DNA from: an uncultured Gammaproteobacteria bacterium
GTDB taxonomy: Bacteria > Pseudomonadota > Gammaproteobacteria > JAADHQ01
Direction of reading: 5' to 3'
NCBI GenBank assembly: GCA_947258655.1
Contig: CAMYJD010000005.1
Location: forward strand, 1 to 64,000
Length of the DNA: 64,000 nt
The position numbers and the translations under genes were made by a program. Of this stretch, positions 16,564-24,824 are shown in pieces. The notes beneath the pieces are model-generated. The model saw only the letters and a list, made by a program, of their open reading frames with translations. It made no database searches and was not told where the DNA came from. The number at the start of each line of letters is the position of its first letter. The first letter of the stretch is position 1.

Positions 16564-16924
16564 AATTTATTTCGATCAACTGGCGCAATGCGGCGATGTC
16601 CTTACAGCGGTTGATTGCATCGTTCGGTATCAGCACGCTTATGTTGTCGCCATCATGCCTGAGAATGGCGGGGTAGCTAGTCTTTATGTCACGATACTGC
16701 TGTTCGAATTCATCCCGGTGCAGGAACACGACCGGCACACCAAGCTGCTCGATGAATTCACGCCATTCCTTTTTTTCGCTCAATAGACCATGGCTGATCG
16801 CGCACAGATTGCAGGAATAGGTCGATGGCGACAGCATCTTGTGGGCGATGTCGGTCATCGTATTGAACAGGCCGCTATCGGCATTGTAGACAAATATCAA
16901 TGTGCTGTGTTTATCACGACTCAT
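16535..16924 (-). CDS. Uncharacterised conserved protein, C terminus replaced by repeat
   Basis: The core begins MSRDKHSTLIFVYNADSGLFNTMTD and has the look of a family I have seen but whose function I do not know. Notable are a CNLC cysteine pair in TYSCNLCAISHGL, a conserved EWREFIEQLGVPVVFLHRDEF stretch and an alpha/beta pattern. The last residues, LGSGLKRGR, and the TGA come from the REP-like repeat, so the original end has been lost or extended. I start at ATG 16924; a GTG at 16939 with GAGGG six bases upstream is equally possible, and the open frame continues to 17077 through a repeated low-complexity sequence that is probably not coding. Confidence 0.7.
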   Translation of the reverse strand: MSRDKHSTLIFVYNADSGLFNTMTDIAHKMLSPSTYSCNLCAISHGLLSEKKEWREFIEQLGVPVVFLHRDEFEQQYRDIKTSYPAILRHDGDNISVLIPNDAINRCKDIAALRQLIEINLGSGLKRGR

Positions 16925-16988
16925 GCAGGGTATGACCACTGATAGCCCTCTAAATTCCATGCTGTTCGAAGGCAAGATAACAGGCCAA

Positions 16989-17059
16989 AGTCGCTCTCGG
17001 CCTTCACTTATGGCACGTATTAATAGCGATAAGTTCTGTGAGAGTCGCTCTCGGCCTTC
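16989..17059. repeat. Direct repeat pair AGTCGCTCTCGGCCTTC
   Basis: The 17-bp sequence occurs at 16989-17005 and again at 17043-17059, exactly 54 bases apart. The second copy is part of a small hairpin, GAGAG-TCG-CTCTC. They lie upstream of the hypothetical gene; the 54-base period keeps the same frame open, which explains the spurious N-terminal extension of that ORF. Confidence 0.7.
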
Positions 17060-17131
17060 CTTGGCCTCCGCGACCATAGTGCCAATCCCCAGAAAAAATT
17101 AAGATAAACGGCAATAAGGCCGTCCTTGGCC

Positions 17132-17166
17132 AAAAAAAAAGCCGATGTCGGTGACATCGGCTTTTT
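17132..17166. terminator. Terminator downstream of the 67-residue protein gene
   Basis: A 9-bp stem, GCCGATGTC at 17141-17149 and GACATCGGC at 17153-17161, with a 3-nt loop, is flanked by nine A on the left and five T on the right. It works as a rho-independent terminator on the minus strand just after the small gene, and could work in the other direction too. Confidence 0.9.
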
Positions 17167-17184
17167 CAACGGCATTATCCGGGC

Positions 17185-17388
17185 TTAACGGTGAGAACCG
17201 GCCTCAGAGTGCGCAATATCAACGACCTTGTTAGCCAGATCATTGTATTCCTTGCGGTATCCATCCAGGGGATGACCTTCGCCAGGAGTATAATAATCGA
17301 AACCGTTAACGCCGTTTTCATGTTCGAACTCGACAAACTTCTTCTGCAGTTCGAGCATGCGCTTGATCAGATCTTGCTTTTCGCTCAT
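17185..17388 (-). CDS. Small conserved-looking protein, 67 residues
   Basis: The frame has a clear ATG with GGAGGC-type ribosome site a few bases upstream and ends 20 bases before a strong terminator, so it is a genuine single-gene unit. The N-terminal half is a predicted amphipathic or coiled helix (KQDLIKRMLELQKKFVEFEHENG). A central GFDYYTPGEGHPLDGYRKEY segment and a C-terminal helix follow. There are no cysteines, signal peptide or membrane segment. I do not know its function. A short soluble protein of this kind may be a stress or regulatory factor, which is a guess. Confidence 0.85.
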   Translation of the reverse strand: MSEKQDLIKRMLELQKKFVEFEHENGVNGFDYYTPGEGHPLDGYRKEYNDLANKVVDIAHSEAGSHR

Positions 17389-17805
17389 TGTAATGCCTCC
17401 AAATACTGTTCTCTAATGAGTCTAAAATTCGAGAGAACGCGACTATAACACTGCTTATGCCGCGAGCCCAGTAAAAATTCTATAGATAGATATACTATCC
17501 GGATCGGCGCAGGACAACATCAACCCTATGCACCCATTATCTAACCATTATATACAGGCATGCATCATTAATATATTAGTTTTTGATAATATATTTTAAT
17601 GGACAGATCAAAAACCGTCCCGTAATGCACATCAACGACATGCATATCATTATAAGCTATTGTTTATAATATAATTAGTGAAATCGCTGCAGTCCAGGTC
17701 ATAAAATTATTTTATCATCCTGAATAAGCGAGTCATTTACTATACAATACCCAGCGCGGCGATAAACGCCCGTCGGACAACTATCAGCGGGTAATCCAGA
17801 TCAAT
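17389..17805. other. AT-rich divergent intergenic region
   Basis: About 417 bases between the small minus-strand gene and the plus-strand group at 17806. It is markedly AT-rich around 17560-17750 and should hold promoters for both sides, but I cannot assign -35/-10 boxes with confidence. No gene, RNA or repeat is evident. Confidence 0.5.
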
Positions 17806-18195
17806 ATGCCATTGCTACTTTCCATCATCGAAATCGGCGGTTATCCGGATTTCACGCCGCTGTACCATGAACTCGGCTACCAGACGCAGACAGCCGCTTC
17901 GGTACGCAAGGCGATCTCGGGCATGAAAAAGCAGGCCCCCGACGTGATCGTCGCGGAGTTCAATTTCCAGTCGGATTTCAGGGACCGCACCAGCAACCTG
18001 GAGACCCTGCTGGCCACGGTGCGGGCACAATACCCACACTGCAAGGTCATCGCCCTGTACGAGGTCGAATTCGCACCGGCGTTTGCACGTTTGCAACAGA
18101 GCTACCCGATCGATTGGGCGCTGCGTTTTCCGGTCAGTCATGGCGATATGCGTACGGCACTGACCGGGCTGGCACAACAGGGAAGCAGCGAATGA
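17806..18195 (+). CDS. Receiver-like protein of unknown function
   Basis: This 129-residue protein looks like a degenerate response-regulator receiver. A beta strand LLSIIEIGG begins it, a helix follows, then DVIVAEFNFQSDF occupies the phospho-acceptor position, with Glu in place of Asp. CKVIALYEVEF and WALRFPVSH sit where the Thr and Lys strands would be. The usual acidic pocket and Lys are missing, so phosphorylation is doubtful. It overlaps the methyltransferase gene by four bases and begins a plus-strand group with a methyltransferase, a nitroreductase and a cupin. The family is unknown to me. Confidence 0.78.
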   Translation: MPLLLSIIEIGGYPDFTPLYHELGYQTQTAASVRKAISGMKKQAPDVIVAEFNFQSDFRDRTSNLETLLATVRAQYPHCKVIALYEVEFAPAFARLQQSYPIDWALRFPVSHGDMRTALTGLAQQGSSE

Positions 18196-19022
18196 CCGAT
18201 AAACAACAGATCAAGCAGAAGGTCACTGCGGTGTTCGACCTGGTCGCGTCCGGCTACGACCACCCGTCCCTACGTTTTTTCCCTTCTTGCGCCGACGCCC
18301 TGATCCATTTCCTGCGTCCGCAACCCGGCAGCAAGATCCTCGATGTAGCAACCGGCACCGGTGCCGCGGCCGTGGCCGCGGCCCGGTGCATCGGCCCGAC
18401 GGGTCGCGTACAGGCCATCGATCTGGCCGAGGACATGATCGAAGAAGCAATAAAGAATGTCGACAAGATGGCATTGGCCAATGTCGATTTTCATGTCATG
18501 GATGCCGAGCAGGTGGAATTTAAAAACAATTACTTCGATGCAGCCATGTGCGCGTTCGGTATTTTCTTCCTGCCCGACATGGATAAGGCATTAAAAAACT
18601 GGCTGCGCGTCCTCAAACCCGGCGGCCAGTTGGCGTTCACAACATTCGCTGGCAATGCATTCCAGCCTATGGCTGAACTGTTTCGTACACGCATGGAAAA
18701 ATTCGGCATCGTGTTTGAAAACAGCGCATGGCAAAGGCTGGATCAGCAAGACGATTGCAGGCTGTTACTCGAAAACGCCGGCGCCACGGACATTCGTGTT
18801 GTCGAAAAACAAATGGGCTACCATTTAAACACTACCGATGACTGGTGGGCCGTGCTATGGAACAGCGGCTTTCGTGGCTACCTGGAACAACTGGATGCGC
18901 AGCAACTGGCGGATTTCCGAGCCCAACATCTACAGGAAATCGCAGAACTGCTCACCGACAAGGGATTGTGGATGGACGTTGATGTTATATTTGCCGGCGG
19001 CCACAAACACTACAACAATTGA
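18192..19022 (+). CDS. Class I SAM-dependent methyltransferase
   Basis: The 276-residue protein has the Rossmann methyltransferase motif I ILDVATGTGAAAVAAA (residues 49-64), an acidic post-I strand VQAIDLAEDM, motif II-like FDAAMCAFGIFFLPDM and post-motif VLKPGGQLAFTTF. This is the pattern of UbiE/COQ5-like small-molecule methyltransferases, but it lies apart from ubi genes and its substrate is unknown. I place the start at ATG 18192, which overlaps the preceding stop as ATGA; the frame is open farther upstream inside that gene. It is followed after 25 bp by the nitroreductase gene. Confidence 0.92.
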   Translation: MTDKQQIKQKVTAVFDLVASGYDHPSLRFFPSCADALIHFLRPQPGSKILDVATGTGAAAVAAARCIGPTGRVQAIDLAEDMIEEAIKNVDKMALANVDFHVMDAEQVEFKNNYFDAAMCAFGIFFLPDMDKALKNWLRVLKPGGQLAFTTFAGNAFQPMAELFRTRMEKFGIVFENSAWQRLDQQDDCRLLLENAGATDIRVVEKQMGYHLNTTDDWWAVLWNSGFRGYLEQLDAQQLADFRAQHLQEIAELLTDKGLWMDVDVIFAGGHKHYNN

Positions 19023-19047
19023 ATACACTTTTATCTGGAGAAACACC

Positions 19048-19638
19048 GTGACAAAGGCTTTATCTGAACAGGCATTGGACACACTCTTTAACAAGGCCCG
19101 TAGCCACAACGGCTGGCAGGACACTGAGGTCAGCGATGCACAACTGCATCAGATCTATGAACTGATGAAAATGGGGCCGACCGGCGCCAATTGCTGTCCT
19201 GCGAGAATACACTTTGTCCGCAGCGCCGAGGCCAGAGAACGCCTGATCGCGTGCGTCAGCGAAGGCAATGTCGAAAAATGCCGCACCGCCCCGGTCGTTG
19301 CCGTGATCGGCATGGACATGGAGTTTTATGAGCAACTACCCAAGTTGTTCCCGCACACCGATGCCCGCTCCTGGTATGTCGGCAATGATGAAGCGATCTA
19401 CAACACCGCGTTTCGCAACAGCACGTTGCAGGCCGCCTACTTCATGATGGCCACCCGCAGCCTCGGCCTCGACTGTGGCCCGATGAGCGGCTTTGATGCC
19501 GATAAAATGAACGCGACGTTCTTCCCGGATGGCAAGATCAGGATAAACATGATCTGCGCCATCGGCAAAGGCGACCCGGACAAGCTGTTCCCGCGCCATC
19601 CGCGTCTTGAGTTTGATGAAGCCTGCAAGATTTTGTAA
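19048..19638 (+). CDS. Nitroreductase-family flavoprotein, RutE/HadB-like
   Basis: This 196-residue protein matches the FMN-dependent nitroreductase group containing RutE (malonic semialdehyde reductase). Visible are the N-terminal helix ALDTLFNKARSHNGW, the FMN-binding region MKMGPTGANCCPARIHFV and the C-terminal SLGLDCGPMSGFD with INMICAIGKGD. RutE-type enzymes reduce 3-oxopropionate, but no rut genes are present here, so the substrate is open. The start is a GTG at 19048 with TGGAG upstream; the longer frame from 18838 reads through the methyltransferase gene. Confidence 0.93.
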   Translation: MTKALSEQALDTLFNKARSHNGWQDTEVSDAQLHQIYELMKMGPTGANCCPARIHFVRSAEARERLIACVSEGNVEKCRTAPVVAVIGMDMEFYEQLPKLFPHTDARSWYVGNDEAIYNTAFRNSTLQAAYFMMATRSLGLDCGPMSGFDADKMNATFFPDGKIRINMICAIGKGDPDKLFPRHPRLEFDEACKIL

Positions 19639-19701
19639 GCAGGCGATCAAACCACTTCCCCACACCAACAAGCATTCAACTAATAATAACGGAATCCAAC
19701 C

Positions 19702-20103
19702 ATGCCTGACGAATCAACAAAAGAAGTGACAAGCGAGACCAGCAAGATCTGGCAAAATCACGTAGCTGTTCCTGACACACCCGAAGGCTTCTCGGTCAGA
19801 ACGACCTGGCCTGGCAATCCGGATGGCGCCGAAGTCATGCTTGAATGCTGGGAAGCGGGTAGCGAAGAGCCGCCCCACTCGCACCCGGGTGATGATATGA
19901 CCGTGGTCATCGAAGGCAAGATGGCGATCCAGTTTTTTATAAAGACAGCCGATGGACTGGTTGCCGATGGTGAGCCGCTGGTCCTAAGCAAAGGTGATAG
20001 CGGCTATATCAAGGCCAACAGGATACATGACGCCAAATACATAGAACCGTGTAAGTTGGTGTATGTTCACGACAAGGCATTCGGCTTCACGGCTGAATCG
20101 TGA
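19702..20103 (+). CDS. Cupin-domain protein
   Basis: A 133-residue single-cupin protein. The first cupin motif is visible as PPHSHPGDDMTVVIEGKM with two histidines and acidic ligands; the second is weaker, around GDSGYIKANRIHDAKY with one histidine. Such proteins bind a metal and can be small dioxygenases, isomerases or sensors. It lies 63 bp downstream of the nitroreductase gene, probably in the same transcript. A broken MFS transporter gene starts just after it. No function can be assigned. Confidence 0.88.
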   Translation: MPDESTKEVTSETSKIWQNHVAVPDTPEGFSVRTTWPGNPDGAEVMLECWEAGSEEPPHSHPGDDMTVVIEGKMAIQFFIKTADGLVADGEPLVLSKGDSGYIKANRIHDAKYIEPCKLVYVHDKAFGFTAES

Positions 20104-20142
20104 TCATCTGCAATTGCAGGCCAACAGGCCTGCGAGATCACT

Positions 20143-20310
20143 GAGTTGATAACGCTGCAAAGCAGTTTCCGGCGCAATGTCACGATCCTGTCCCTGTGCC
20201 AGGCGCTGTTCATGAGCGCTACATCACTGGTCGTCGCGACCTCGACACTGGTGGGATTTTCCCTGGCCAGCGACAAGACCTATGCCAGACTGCCTTTCCA
20301 GCACAACTAA
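20143..20310 (+). pseudogene. Remnant of an MFS transporter N terminus
   Basis: Immediately after the cupin stop, and in the same frame, the sequence translates to a typical first segment of a major-facilitator transporter: FRRNVTILSLCQALFMSAT, then SLVVATSTLVGFSLASDK. A stop (TAA 20308-20310) comes after about 55 codons, whereas the family needs around 400. No start ATG precedes the similarity, though a TTG at 20146 could serve. It is therefore the surviving 5' piece of a deleted transporter gene once at the end of this group. Confidence 0.75.
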
Positions 20311-20378
20311 CCCTCGGCGGCATCATATCGATTACTTACAATCAGATTTTAGATATATACAGGAAAGGAAAATGAAAT

Positions 20379-20425
20379 ATGGGGCGACCATGAATTATCA
20401 TTCAGGATAATAACAATCGCCCCAT
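20379..20425 (-). terminator. Hairpin downstream of the porin gene
   Basis: ATGGGGCGA at 20379-20387 pairs with TCGCCCCAT at 20417-20425, and TTATC/GATAA arms inside the loop can extend the fold. It lies 31 bases past the porin stop on the minus strand. The following T-run is weak and interrupted, so the terminator call is moderate. Confidence 0.5.
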
Positions 20426-20455
20426 GTTTACTTTCTATACAGACTTGATTGCCTG

Positions 20456-21658
20456 TCAGAATTTGGCACCTGCCCACAACCAGAGTTTGTCGGTATCTAC
20501 TTTACCCGCAGCCGCATCACCCGCCGAGTATGCGGCATATTTGATACCTGCACTGTAGTTTTTGCCATATTTTTTGGCATATACCAGATCGAGCTCACTA
20601 CCCAGATCATCTACAGTAGCGCTGGATTCATCGGCCTTGAAATCATGATAGACGACCTTCCAGGTGCCACCGAGGGCCTTGCCATTAACGGATACATAGG
20701 TATCGATCAGGCCTTGCGCCGGCGTTCCCAGGAACTGGTCTGCCCAGCCGTTGAACTTGTGCAGCGTAGCCAGAGGTGTCGCGAAGCCATAACTGCCATT
20801 ATCCGAACCGAGCACCTCGTAACCCAACTTCGCTGTTATGCCACCAAACACCAGGCCGCCCTCGAGGAAATAGTAGTCGGCGTCAAATTCGCTCGCTCCG
20901 CTTTTTGATTCCTGGCTAGCATATTCGGCCGCATACAAGACTTTCATCGAATCCATCTTCGTGGATCCCGTCAGGCTGATGCCATAGGTATCCAGACCGT
21001 TACTGGTATTGTTATCCACTTCGAGCAGATAGGCATAACCGGCAAGCTTACCGATCGGTGTCTTGTAGGATGCATTGAACAGATGGTCTTTTGAATCAAC
21101 ATCTGCCGCCTCGGCAAAAATACGGTTACGTTGATCAAGATAACTATAGCTTAATGCCAGTCCATCAGCCGGCGCAGCCGTCAGTTTCAAAGCATCGAAG
21201 GTTTGCCTGTCCTGACGCCAGCCAACATGGCCGATATGACGATGGCCATCATAGGTAATGACCTGGCGACCCAGTTTAGCGGTCAGCATCTTATTCTTGT
21301 ATTTGATAAAACCCTGCTCGACTTCGGTTGTTTCCGGATCACCGATGACCGAGAACTGACCGAGCTTGTACCCTGTCGGGCCCACTGTGTAGTCGCTGAC
21401 ACCCCCGACAATACGAACGTCTTCAACTTCCAGCATCCCTGAAAAACCCATATAGTCTCCAGTTGTGTAGCCCAGCCGCGTGCGTAAAGTCATGGCGTCG
21501 GCATCTGCAAGCGCGTTGTCCTGCTCGACCATCTCATATCGCAGGCGTAAATCGGCACTGACTTTTCCCTTTGTAAATGCTTCGGTAATGCTTTCAGCGG
21601 CAAATGAACTACTGCATGCTGTCATCGTGACGAACAGGCTAACTACTTTCTTATTCAT
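20456..21658 (-). CDS. Outer-membrane porin
   Basis: The protein begins MNKKVVSLFVTMTACSSSFA, a signal peptide cut before AES; the start at 21658 has GGAG ten bases upstream, while the frame open to 21712 is an unneeded extension. The mature part of about 380 residues is made of alternating strands with aromatic girdles (LRLRYEMVEQ, LGYTTGDYMGFSGML, GLALSYSYLDQRN), ends in tryptophan-rich LWLWAGAKF and so terminates with the C-terminal Phe used by the BAM machinery. It resembles Opr-type porins that form 16-18-stranded barrels; specificity is unknown. It is monocistronic, with a long AT-rich upstream region. Confidence 0.9.
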   Translation of the reverse strand: MNKKVVSLFVTMTACSSSFAAESITEAFTKGKVSADLRLRYEMVEQDNALADADAMTLRTRLGYTTGDYMGFSGMLEVEDVRIVGGVSDYTVGPTGYKLGQFSVIGDPETTEVEQGFIKYKNKMLTAKLGRQVITYDGHRHIGHVGWRQDRQTFDALKLTAAPADGLALSYSYLDQRNRIFAEAADVDSKDHLFNASYKTPIGKLAGYAYLLEVDNNTSNGLDTYGISLTGSTKMDSMKVLYAAEYASQESKSGASEFDADYYFLEGGLVFGGITAKLGYEVLGSDNGSYGFATPLATLHKFNGWADQFLGTPAQGLIDTYVSVNGKALGGTWKVVYHDFKADESSATVDDLGSELDLVYAKKYGKNYSAGIKYAAYSAGDAAAGKVDTDKLWLWAGAKF

Positions 21659-22101
21659 ACTAATTGATCTCCAGTTTGCAAATAAATTCTTGTTGGAGAT
21701 AATACTAGGCAAGATATATACCAGTAATTCAGCAAGCGCTATTCTGAATCAATATTTCTTGAATTGTAATAAAAAGGTGCACATAACGCTGAATCAGCTC
21801 CCGATCTTCAGTGAGCATAGTATCCTTAAGCCGTACAGTGCGAAGCTGGTGCATGACACGCGACCAGGCGCACCATGTTTGATTTTCGTCTCTGCACTTT
21901 TATTACACATATATGACATATGACAGTGCATGTAATAAACGGTATGCTTGGAAACAGGATCGATCGGATTGTTTGTCATGACAGCAATTTCTGCAACAAT
22001 ATTAATCACTGATCTATCCATATGAAGTAATCAGTAGTTCTTGAAATGTTCACAGATAACGGGATACAACCCAGCTTGTAACATTTCCTAAATCGGGATC
22101 A
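21659..22101. other. Divergent intergenic region between porin and sixA
   Basis: About 443 bases. The porin-proximal part is AT-rich and should contain its promoter, but no box is certain. There is no convincing gene; a 75-codon frame on the minus strand (21794-22021) has no ribosome site or resemblance to anything known. Confidence 0.5.
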
Positions 22102-22617
22102 ATGATGACACACCAGCTCTGGCTATTCAGACATGCAAAATCGGACTGGGATACGACAAGCTCGGATCGCAAACGGCCTTTGTCCAAACGTGGCAGGAAA
22201 AACAGCATTCGCATGGGCCAATGGATGACTGAAAATCGTCTGGTACCCGACCGGATAATAAGTTCGCCTGCGGAGCGTGCCTTCCAGACCTGTGAGTTTC
22301 TGCTGCAGGGATTTCAGGGCGAAATCAATGTCCCGGTCTGGGATGATCGTCTTTATCTGGCCGACCGCAATACGCTGCTGGAGGTAATCAAGGAGCAGGG
22401 AAATAATATCGAAAAATTAATGTTGGTTGGTCATAATCCTGGGCTGGATAATTTATTACTGTACTTATGTGATGAGGAGCCGCCCCGGACCGACAAGGAA
22501 AAACTGATGACCACGTCAACACTGGCGATCATTGAGCTATCTGACGGCTGGGACAATATCAAGGCGGCAAATAACCACCTGGTACAGATATCCCGGCCCA
22601 AGGAAATTTTTAACTGA
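22102..22617 (+). CDS. sixA: Phosphohistidine phosphatase SixA
   Basis: This histidine-phosphatase-superfamily protein of about 170 residues dephosphorylates phosphohistidine on Hpt domains or PTS proteins. The catalytic RHG-type motif is RHAKSDWDT near residue 10, with the SixA-specific Lys-Ser-Asp after the histidine. The second histidine lies in LVGHNPGLDNL, and the substrate-pocket region is SSPAERAFQTCEFL. Two adjacent ATG codons (22102, 22105) are possible starts. It stands alone on the plus strand; the two-component module at 1-2700 is a conceivable but unproven target. Confidence 0.93.
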   Translation: MMTHQLWLFRHAKSDWDTTSSDRKRPLSKRGRKNSIRMGQWMTENRLVPDRIISSPAERAFQTCEFLLQGFQGEINVPVWDDRLYLADRNTLLEVIKEQGNNIEKLMLVGHNPGLDNLLLYLCDEEPPRTDKEKLMTTSTLAIIELSDGWDNIKAANNHLVQISRPKEIFN

Positions 22618-22781
22618 CACTATACACCTAACCAGACATTTGCTGCGGCCAATACATTCGACCTGAACAGTAAAAAGGAATATATGGTCGGGTATAACGG
22701 CATAACCTCTGCATTGATCTATACTAGAACCAGTACAACAGTCATGACACTGGGTTCATTATCAATGAGGACAACACATAT

Positions 22782-23381
22782 ATGACACGGATTCTTGCAA
22801 TCAATGGATCTTACCGCGACGATGGCATTACCGATCAGGTCGTAGAGGCGATTGCCAGGGCCGCTGTAGCTGCGGGCGCCGAGGTCGAACATATACTGCT
22901 GCGCGACTACCCGATCGAGTTCTGTCTCAATTGTCGGGAATGCACACAACATGCCGGCACAACACCAGGCAAATGCGTACAGAATGACAGCATGCACGAA
23001 CTGATCGACAAGATTGAACGAGCCGATGCATACATCCTCGCTTCACCCACCAATTTTGGCAGTGTCACGGCATTGTTCAAACGCTTCATGGAACGCCTAA
23101 TCGTTTATGCCTACTGGCCATGGGGCATGAAGGCCCCGCAGTTTCGAAAGAGCGCTGACACAACCAGGAAAAAGGCGATCCTGGTTTCCTCTTGTGCAGC
23201 GCCCGGCTTTATCGGCCGTCTGTTCTATCATGCAGGCAAGCAATTAAAGATGACGGCCAAGGCCATAGGTGCTGACACGAGCGCAATATTGTTTACCGGT
23301 CTGGTTTCAATGCAGCCACATCCACAATTACCACAACGCATACAGACAAAAGCAAGGGCCTTGGCTGACAAACTGTTATAA
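22782..23381 (+). CDS. Flavodoxin-like NAD(P)H:FMN oxidoreductase with cysteine cluster
   Basis: This 199-residue flavodoxin-fold protein has the FMN-phosphate loop INGSYRDDGITD and the ASPTNFGSVTALFKRFMER segment of the NADPH-dependent FMN reductase family. After the first domain elements come four cysteines, C48-x2-C51-x2-C54-x10-C65, close to the compact cysteine motif of iron-sulfur flavoproteins, so it could bind a [4Fe-4S] cluster; the last spacing is longer than the classic motif. The electron partner is unknown. It is monocistronic, between sixA and a small hypothetical gene. Confidence 0.88.
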   Translation: MTRILAINGSYRDDGITDQVVEAIARAAVAAGAEVEHILLRDYPIEFCLNCRECTQHAGTTPGKCVQNDSMHELIDKIERADAYILASPTNFGSVTALFKRFMERLIVYAYWPWGMKAPQFRKSADTTRKKAILVSSCAAPGFIGRLFYHAGKQLKMTAKAIGADTSAILFTGLVSMQPHPQLPQRIQTKARALADKLL

Positions 23382-23504
23382 TTTTATATATTGCGAATGC
23401 AATCTTCCGGAATCTGTATTCGCCCTCATTTAGATATCAGACTTTATTCTTGCCATGCCATAATATCGAACCATGAGAACCTGTACATTGGAAACACTAT
23501 TTAT

Positions 23505-23849
23505 ATGATTCGTTTACCAAAAGCCCTGCATGCATGGGGCAGCGATCTGTTTTCACAAACCCTGAAACAGGAAATACAGCAACTGGATACAGCACTGTTG
23601 CCATTACAGCAGGGACTCAGCCATGGAAATGTTGCCAGCGATGAAAACCTGACTGTGATGATCCTGAATATCAACGAAGACGCGGACAATATTCACGCGA
23701 AAACGGGGATATTCTATACCGGCATTATCAGTGGCTGTAATTGTGCCGACGACCCCAGCCCCACCAATGAGCATCCGGAATACTGCGAAGTGATTTTCAC
23801 CATTAACAAGCAAACAGCAGAAACAACATTACACCTGTTGCCTGACTAG
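23505..23849 (+). CDS. Hypothetical protein, 114 residues
   Basis: The conserved-looking part starts at ATG 23505 with MIRLPKALHAWGSDLFSQTL; the longer frame from 23391 has no good ribosome site. The C-terminal half is a predicted beta-rich region (NLTVMILNINEDADNIHAK, GIFYTGIISGCNCADD, YCEVIFTINK) with CNC and a further cysteine. The pattern hints at a small alpha/beta protein with a metal- or disulfide-forming cysteine group. I do not recognise the family. It converges with ubiA. Confidence 0.7.
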   Translation: MIRLPKALHAWGSDLFSQTLKQEIQQLDTALLPLQQGLSHGNVASDENLTVMILNINEDADNIHAKTGIFYTGIISGCNCADDPSPTNEHPEYCEVIFTINKQTAETTLHLLPD

Positions 23850-23878
23850 CTCCCCGACGATGCAATACAGGCAAGGCT

Positions 23879-24781
23879 TTACATGTAATCGAGTACCACC
23901 CCGGCAAATATCGCCAGGCCGAACCAGTGATTATTCAGGAACGCCTGCAAACAGGCCTCGCGTTTGCGCGCACGAATCAGATACTGCTGGTAGCCTGTCA
24001 GTGCAGCGGCCAGTGCCAGGCCGCTATAATAAAACAAGCCCAGCTCCTGACTTTGCCCAAGCATGATCAACGCAGCGAATATCATCGCCTGGATAATCGC
24101 GATGATGACTCGGTCAAGGTCACCAAAAAGGATTGCCGTTGACTTGACACCAATGCGGATGTCATCGTCGCGGTCGACCATCGCATACATCGTGTCATAG
24201 GCCGTGGCCCATAACACCGTGGCAAGAAACAGGACCCACGCATCTGCGGGCACGGCATTGCTCTGTGCCGCAAACGCCATCGGTATCGCCCAGGCAAACG
24301 CGGCGCCGAGGAACACCTGCGGCAGATAGGTATAACGCTTCATAAAAGGGTATATCGCGGCCAGGAGTACACCGCCGAAGGACAGGTAAATCGTCAGCCT
24401 GTTCATCAGCAATACCAATATGAACGCCAACAGGCACAGGACTGCAAACAGGATGACGGCCTCGCGTGGCGTTACCTTGCCGGTAGCCAGGGGGCGGGCG
24501 GCGGTTCTTTTGACATGCGGATCGATCTTGCGATCGGCAAAATCATTAATAACGCATCCGGCCGAACGCATCAATACGACGCCGAGCACAAACACGAACA
24601 ACACATCCAGATCCGGTATGCCTTGCGCGGCGATCCATAGTGCCACCAGTGTAGGCCATAGCAGCAGGTATATGCCAATAGGCCGGTCCAGTCTTGTTAA
24701 CTGGATATATAGCGTCAATTTTTCGCGCCAGACTGGCGCGACAGCTGATGGAGGTCTGTTAGGTTTACTCATAAGAGTCAT
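23879..24781 (-). CDS. ubiA: 4-hydroxybenzoate octaprenyltransferase
   Basis: This inner-membrane prenyltransferase attaches the polyprenyl chain to 4-hydroxybenzoate, the second step of ubiquinone synthesis. At 300 residues it has eight or nine hydrophobic helices and both Asp-rich motifs: [20 protein letters not shown] in the first conserved loop and [20 protein letters not shown] in the second. It follows ubiC on the same strand, its substrate supplier, separated by about 43 bp. Start codons at 24781 or 24772 (MSKPNR) are both possible. Confidence 0.97.
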   Translation of the reverse strand: MTLMSKPNRPPSAVAPVWREKLTLYIQLTRLDRPIGIYLLLWPTLVALWIAAQGIPDLDVLFVFVLGVVLMRSAGCVINDFADRKIDPHVKRTAARPLATGKVTPREAVILFAVLCLLAFILVLLMNRLTIYLSFGGVLLAAIYPFMKRYTYLPQVFLGAAFAWAIPMAFAAQSNAVPADAWVLFLATVLWATAYDTMYAMVDRDDDIRIGVKSTAILFGDLDRVIIAIIQAMIFAALIMLGQSQELGLFYYSGLALAAALTGYQQYLIRARKREACLQAFLNNHWFGLAIFAGVVLDYM

Positions 24782-24824
24782 ATTCTAGACTGCCGATGCC
24801 GGACTGACGAGACCTGGCGTCGAC

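Noticed and set aside
16925-17077. N-terminal extension of the hypothetical gene at 16535.
   Set aside because: The extension is built from a 54-bp repeat, lacks a ribosome site and does not look like protein sequence; the gene starts near 16924 or 16939.
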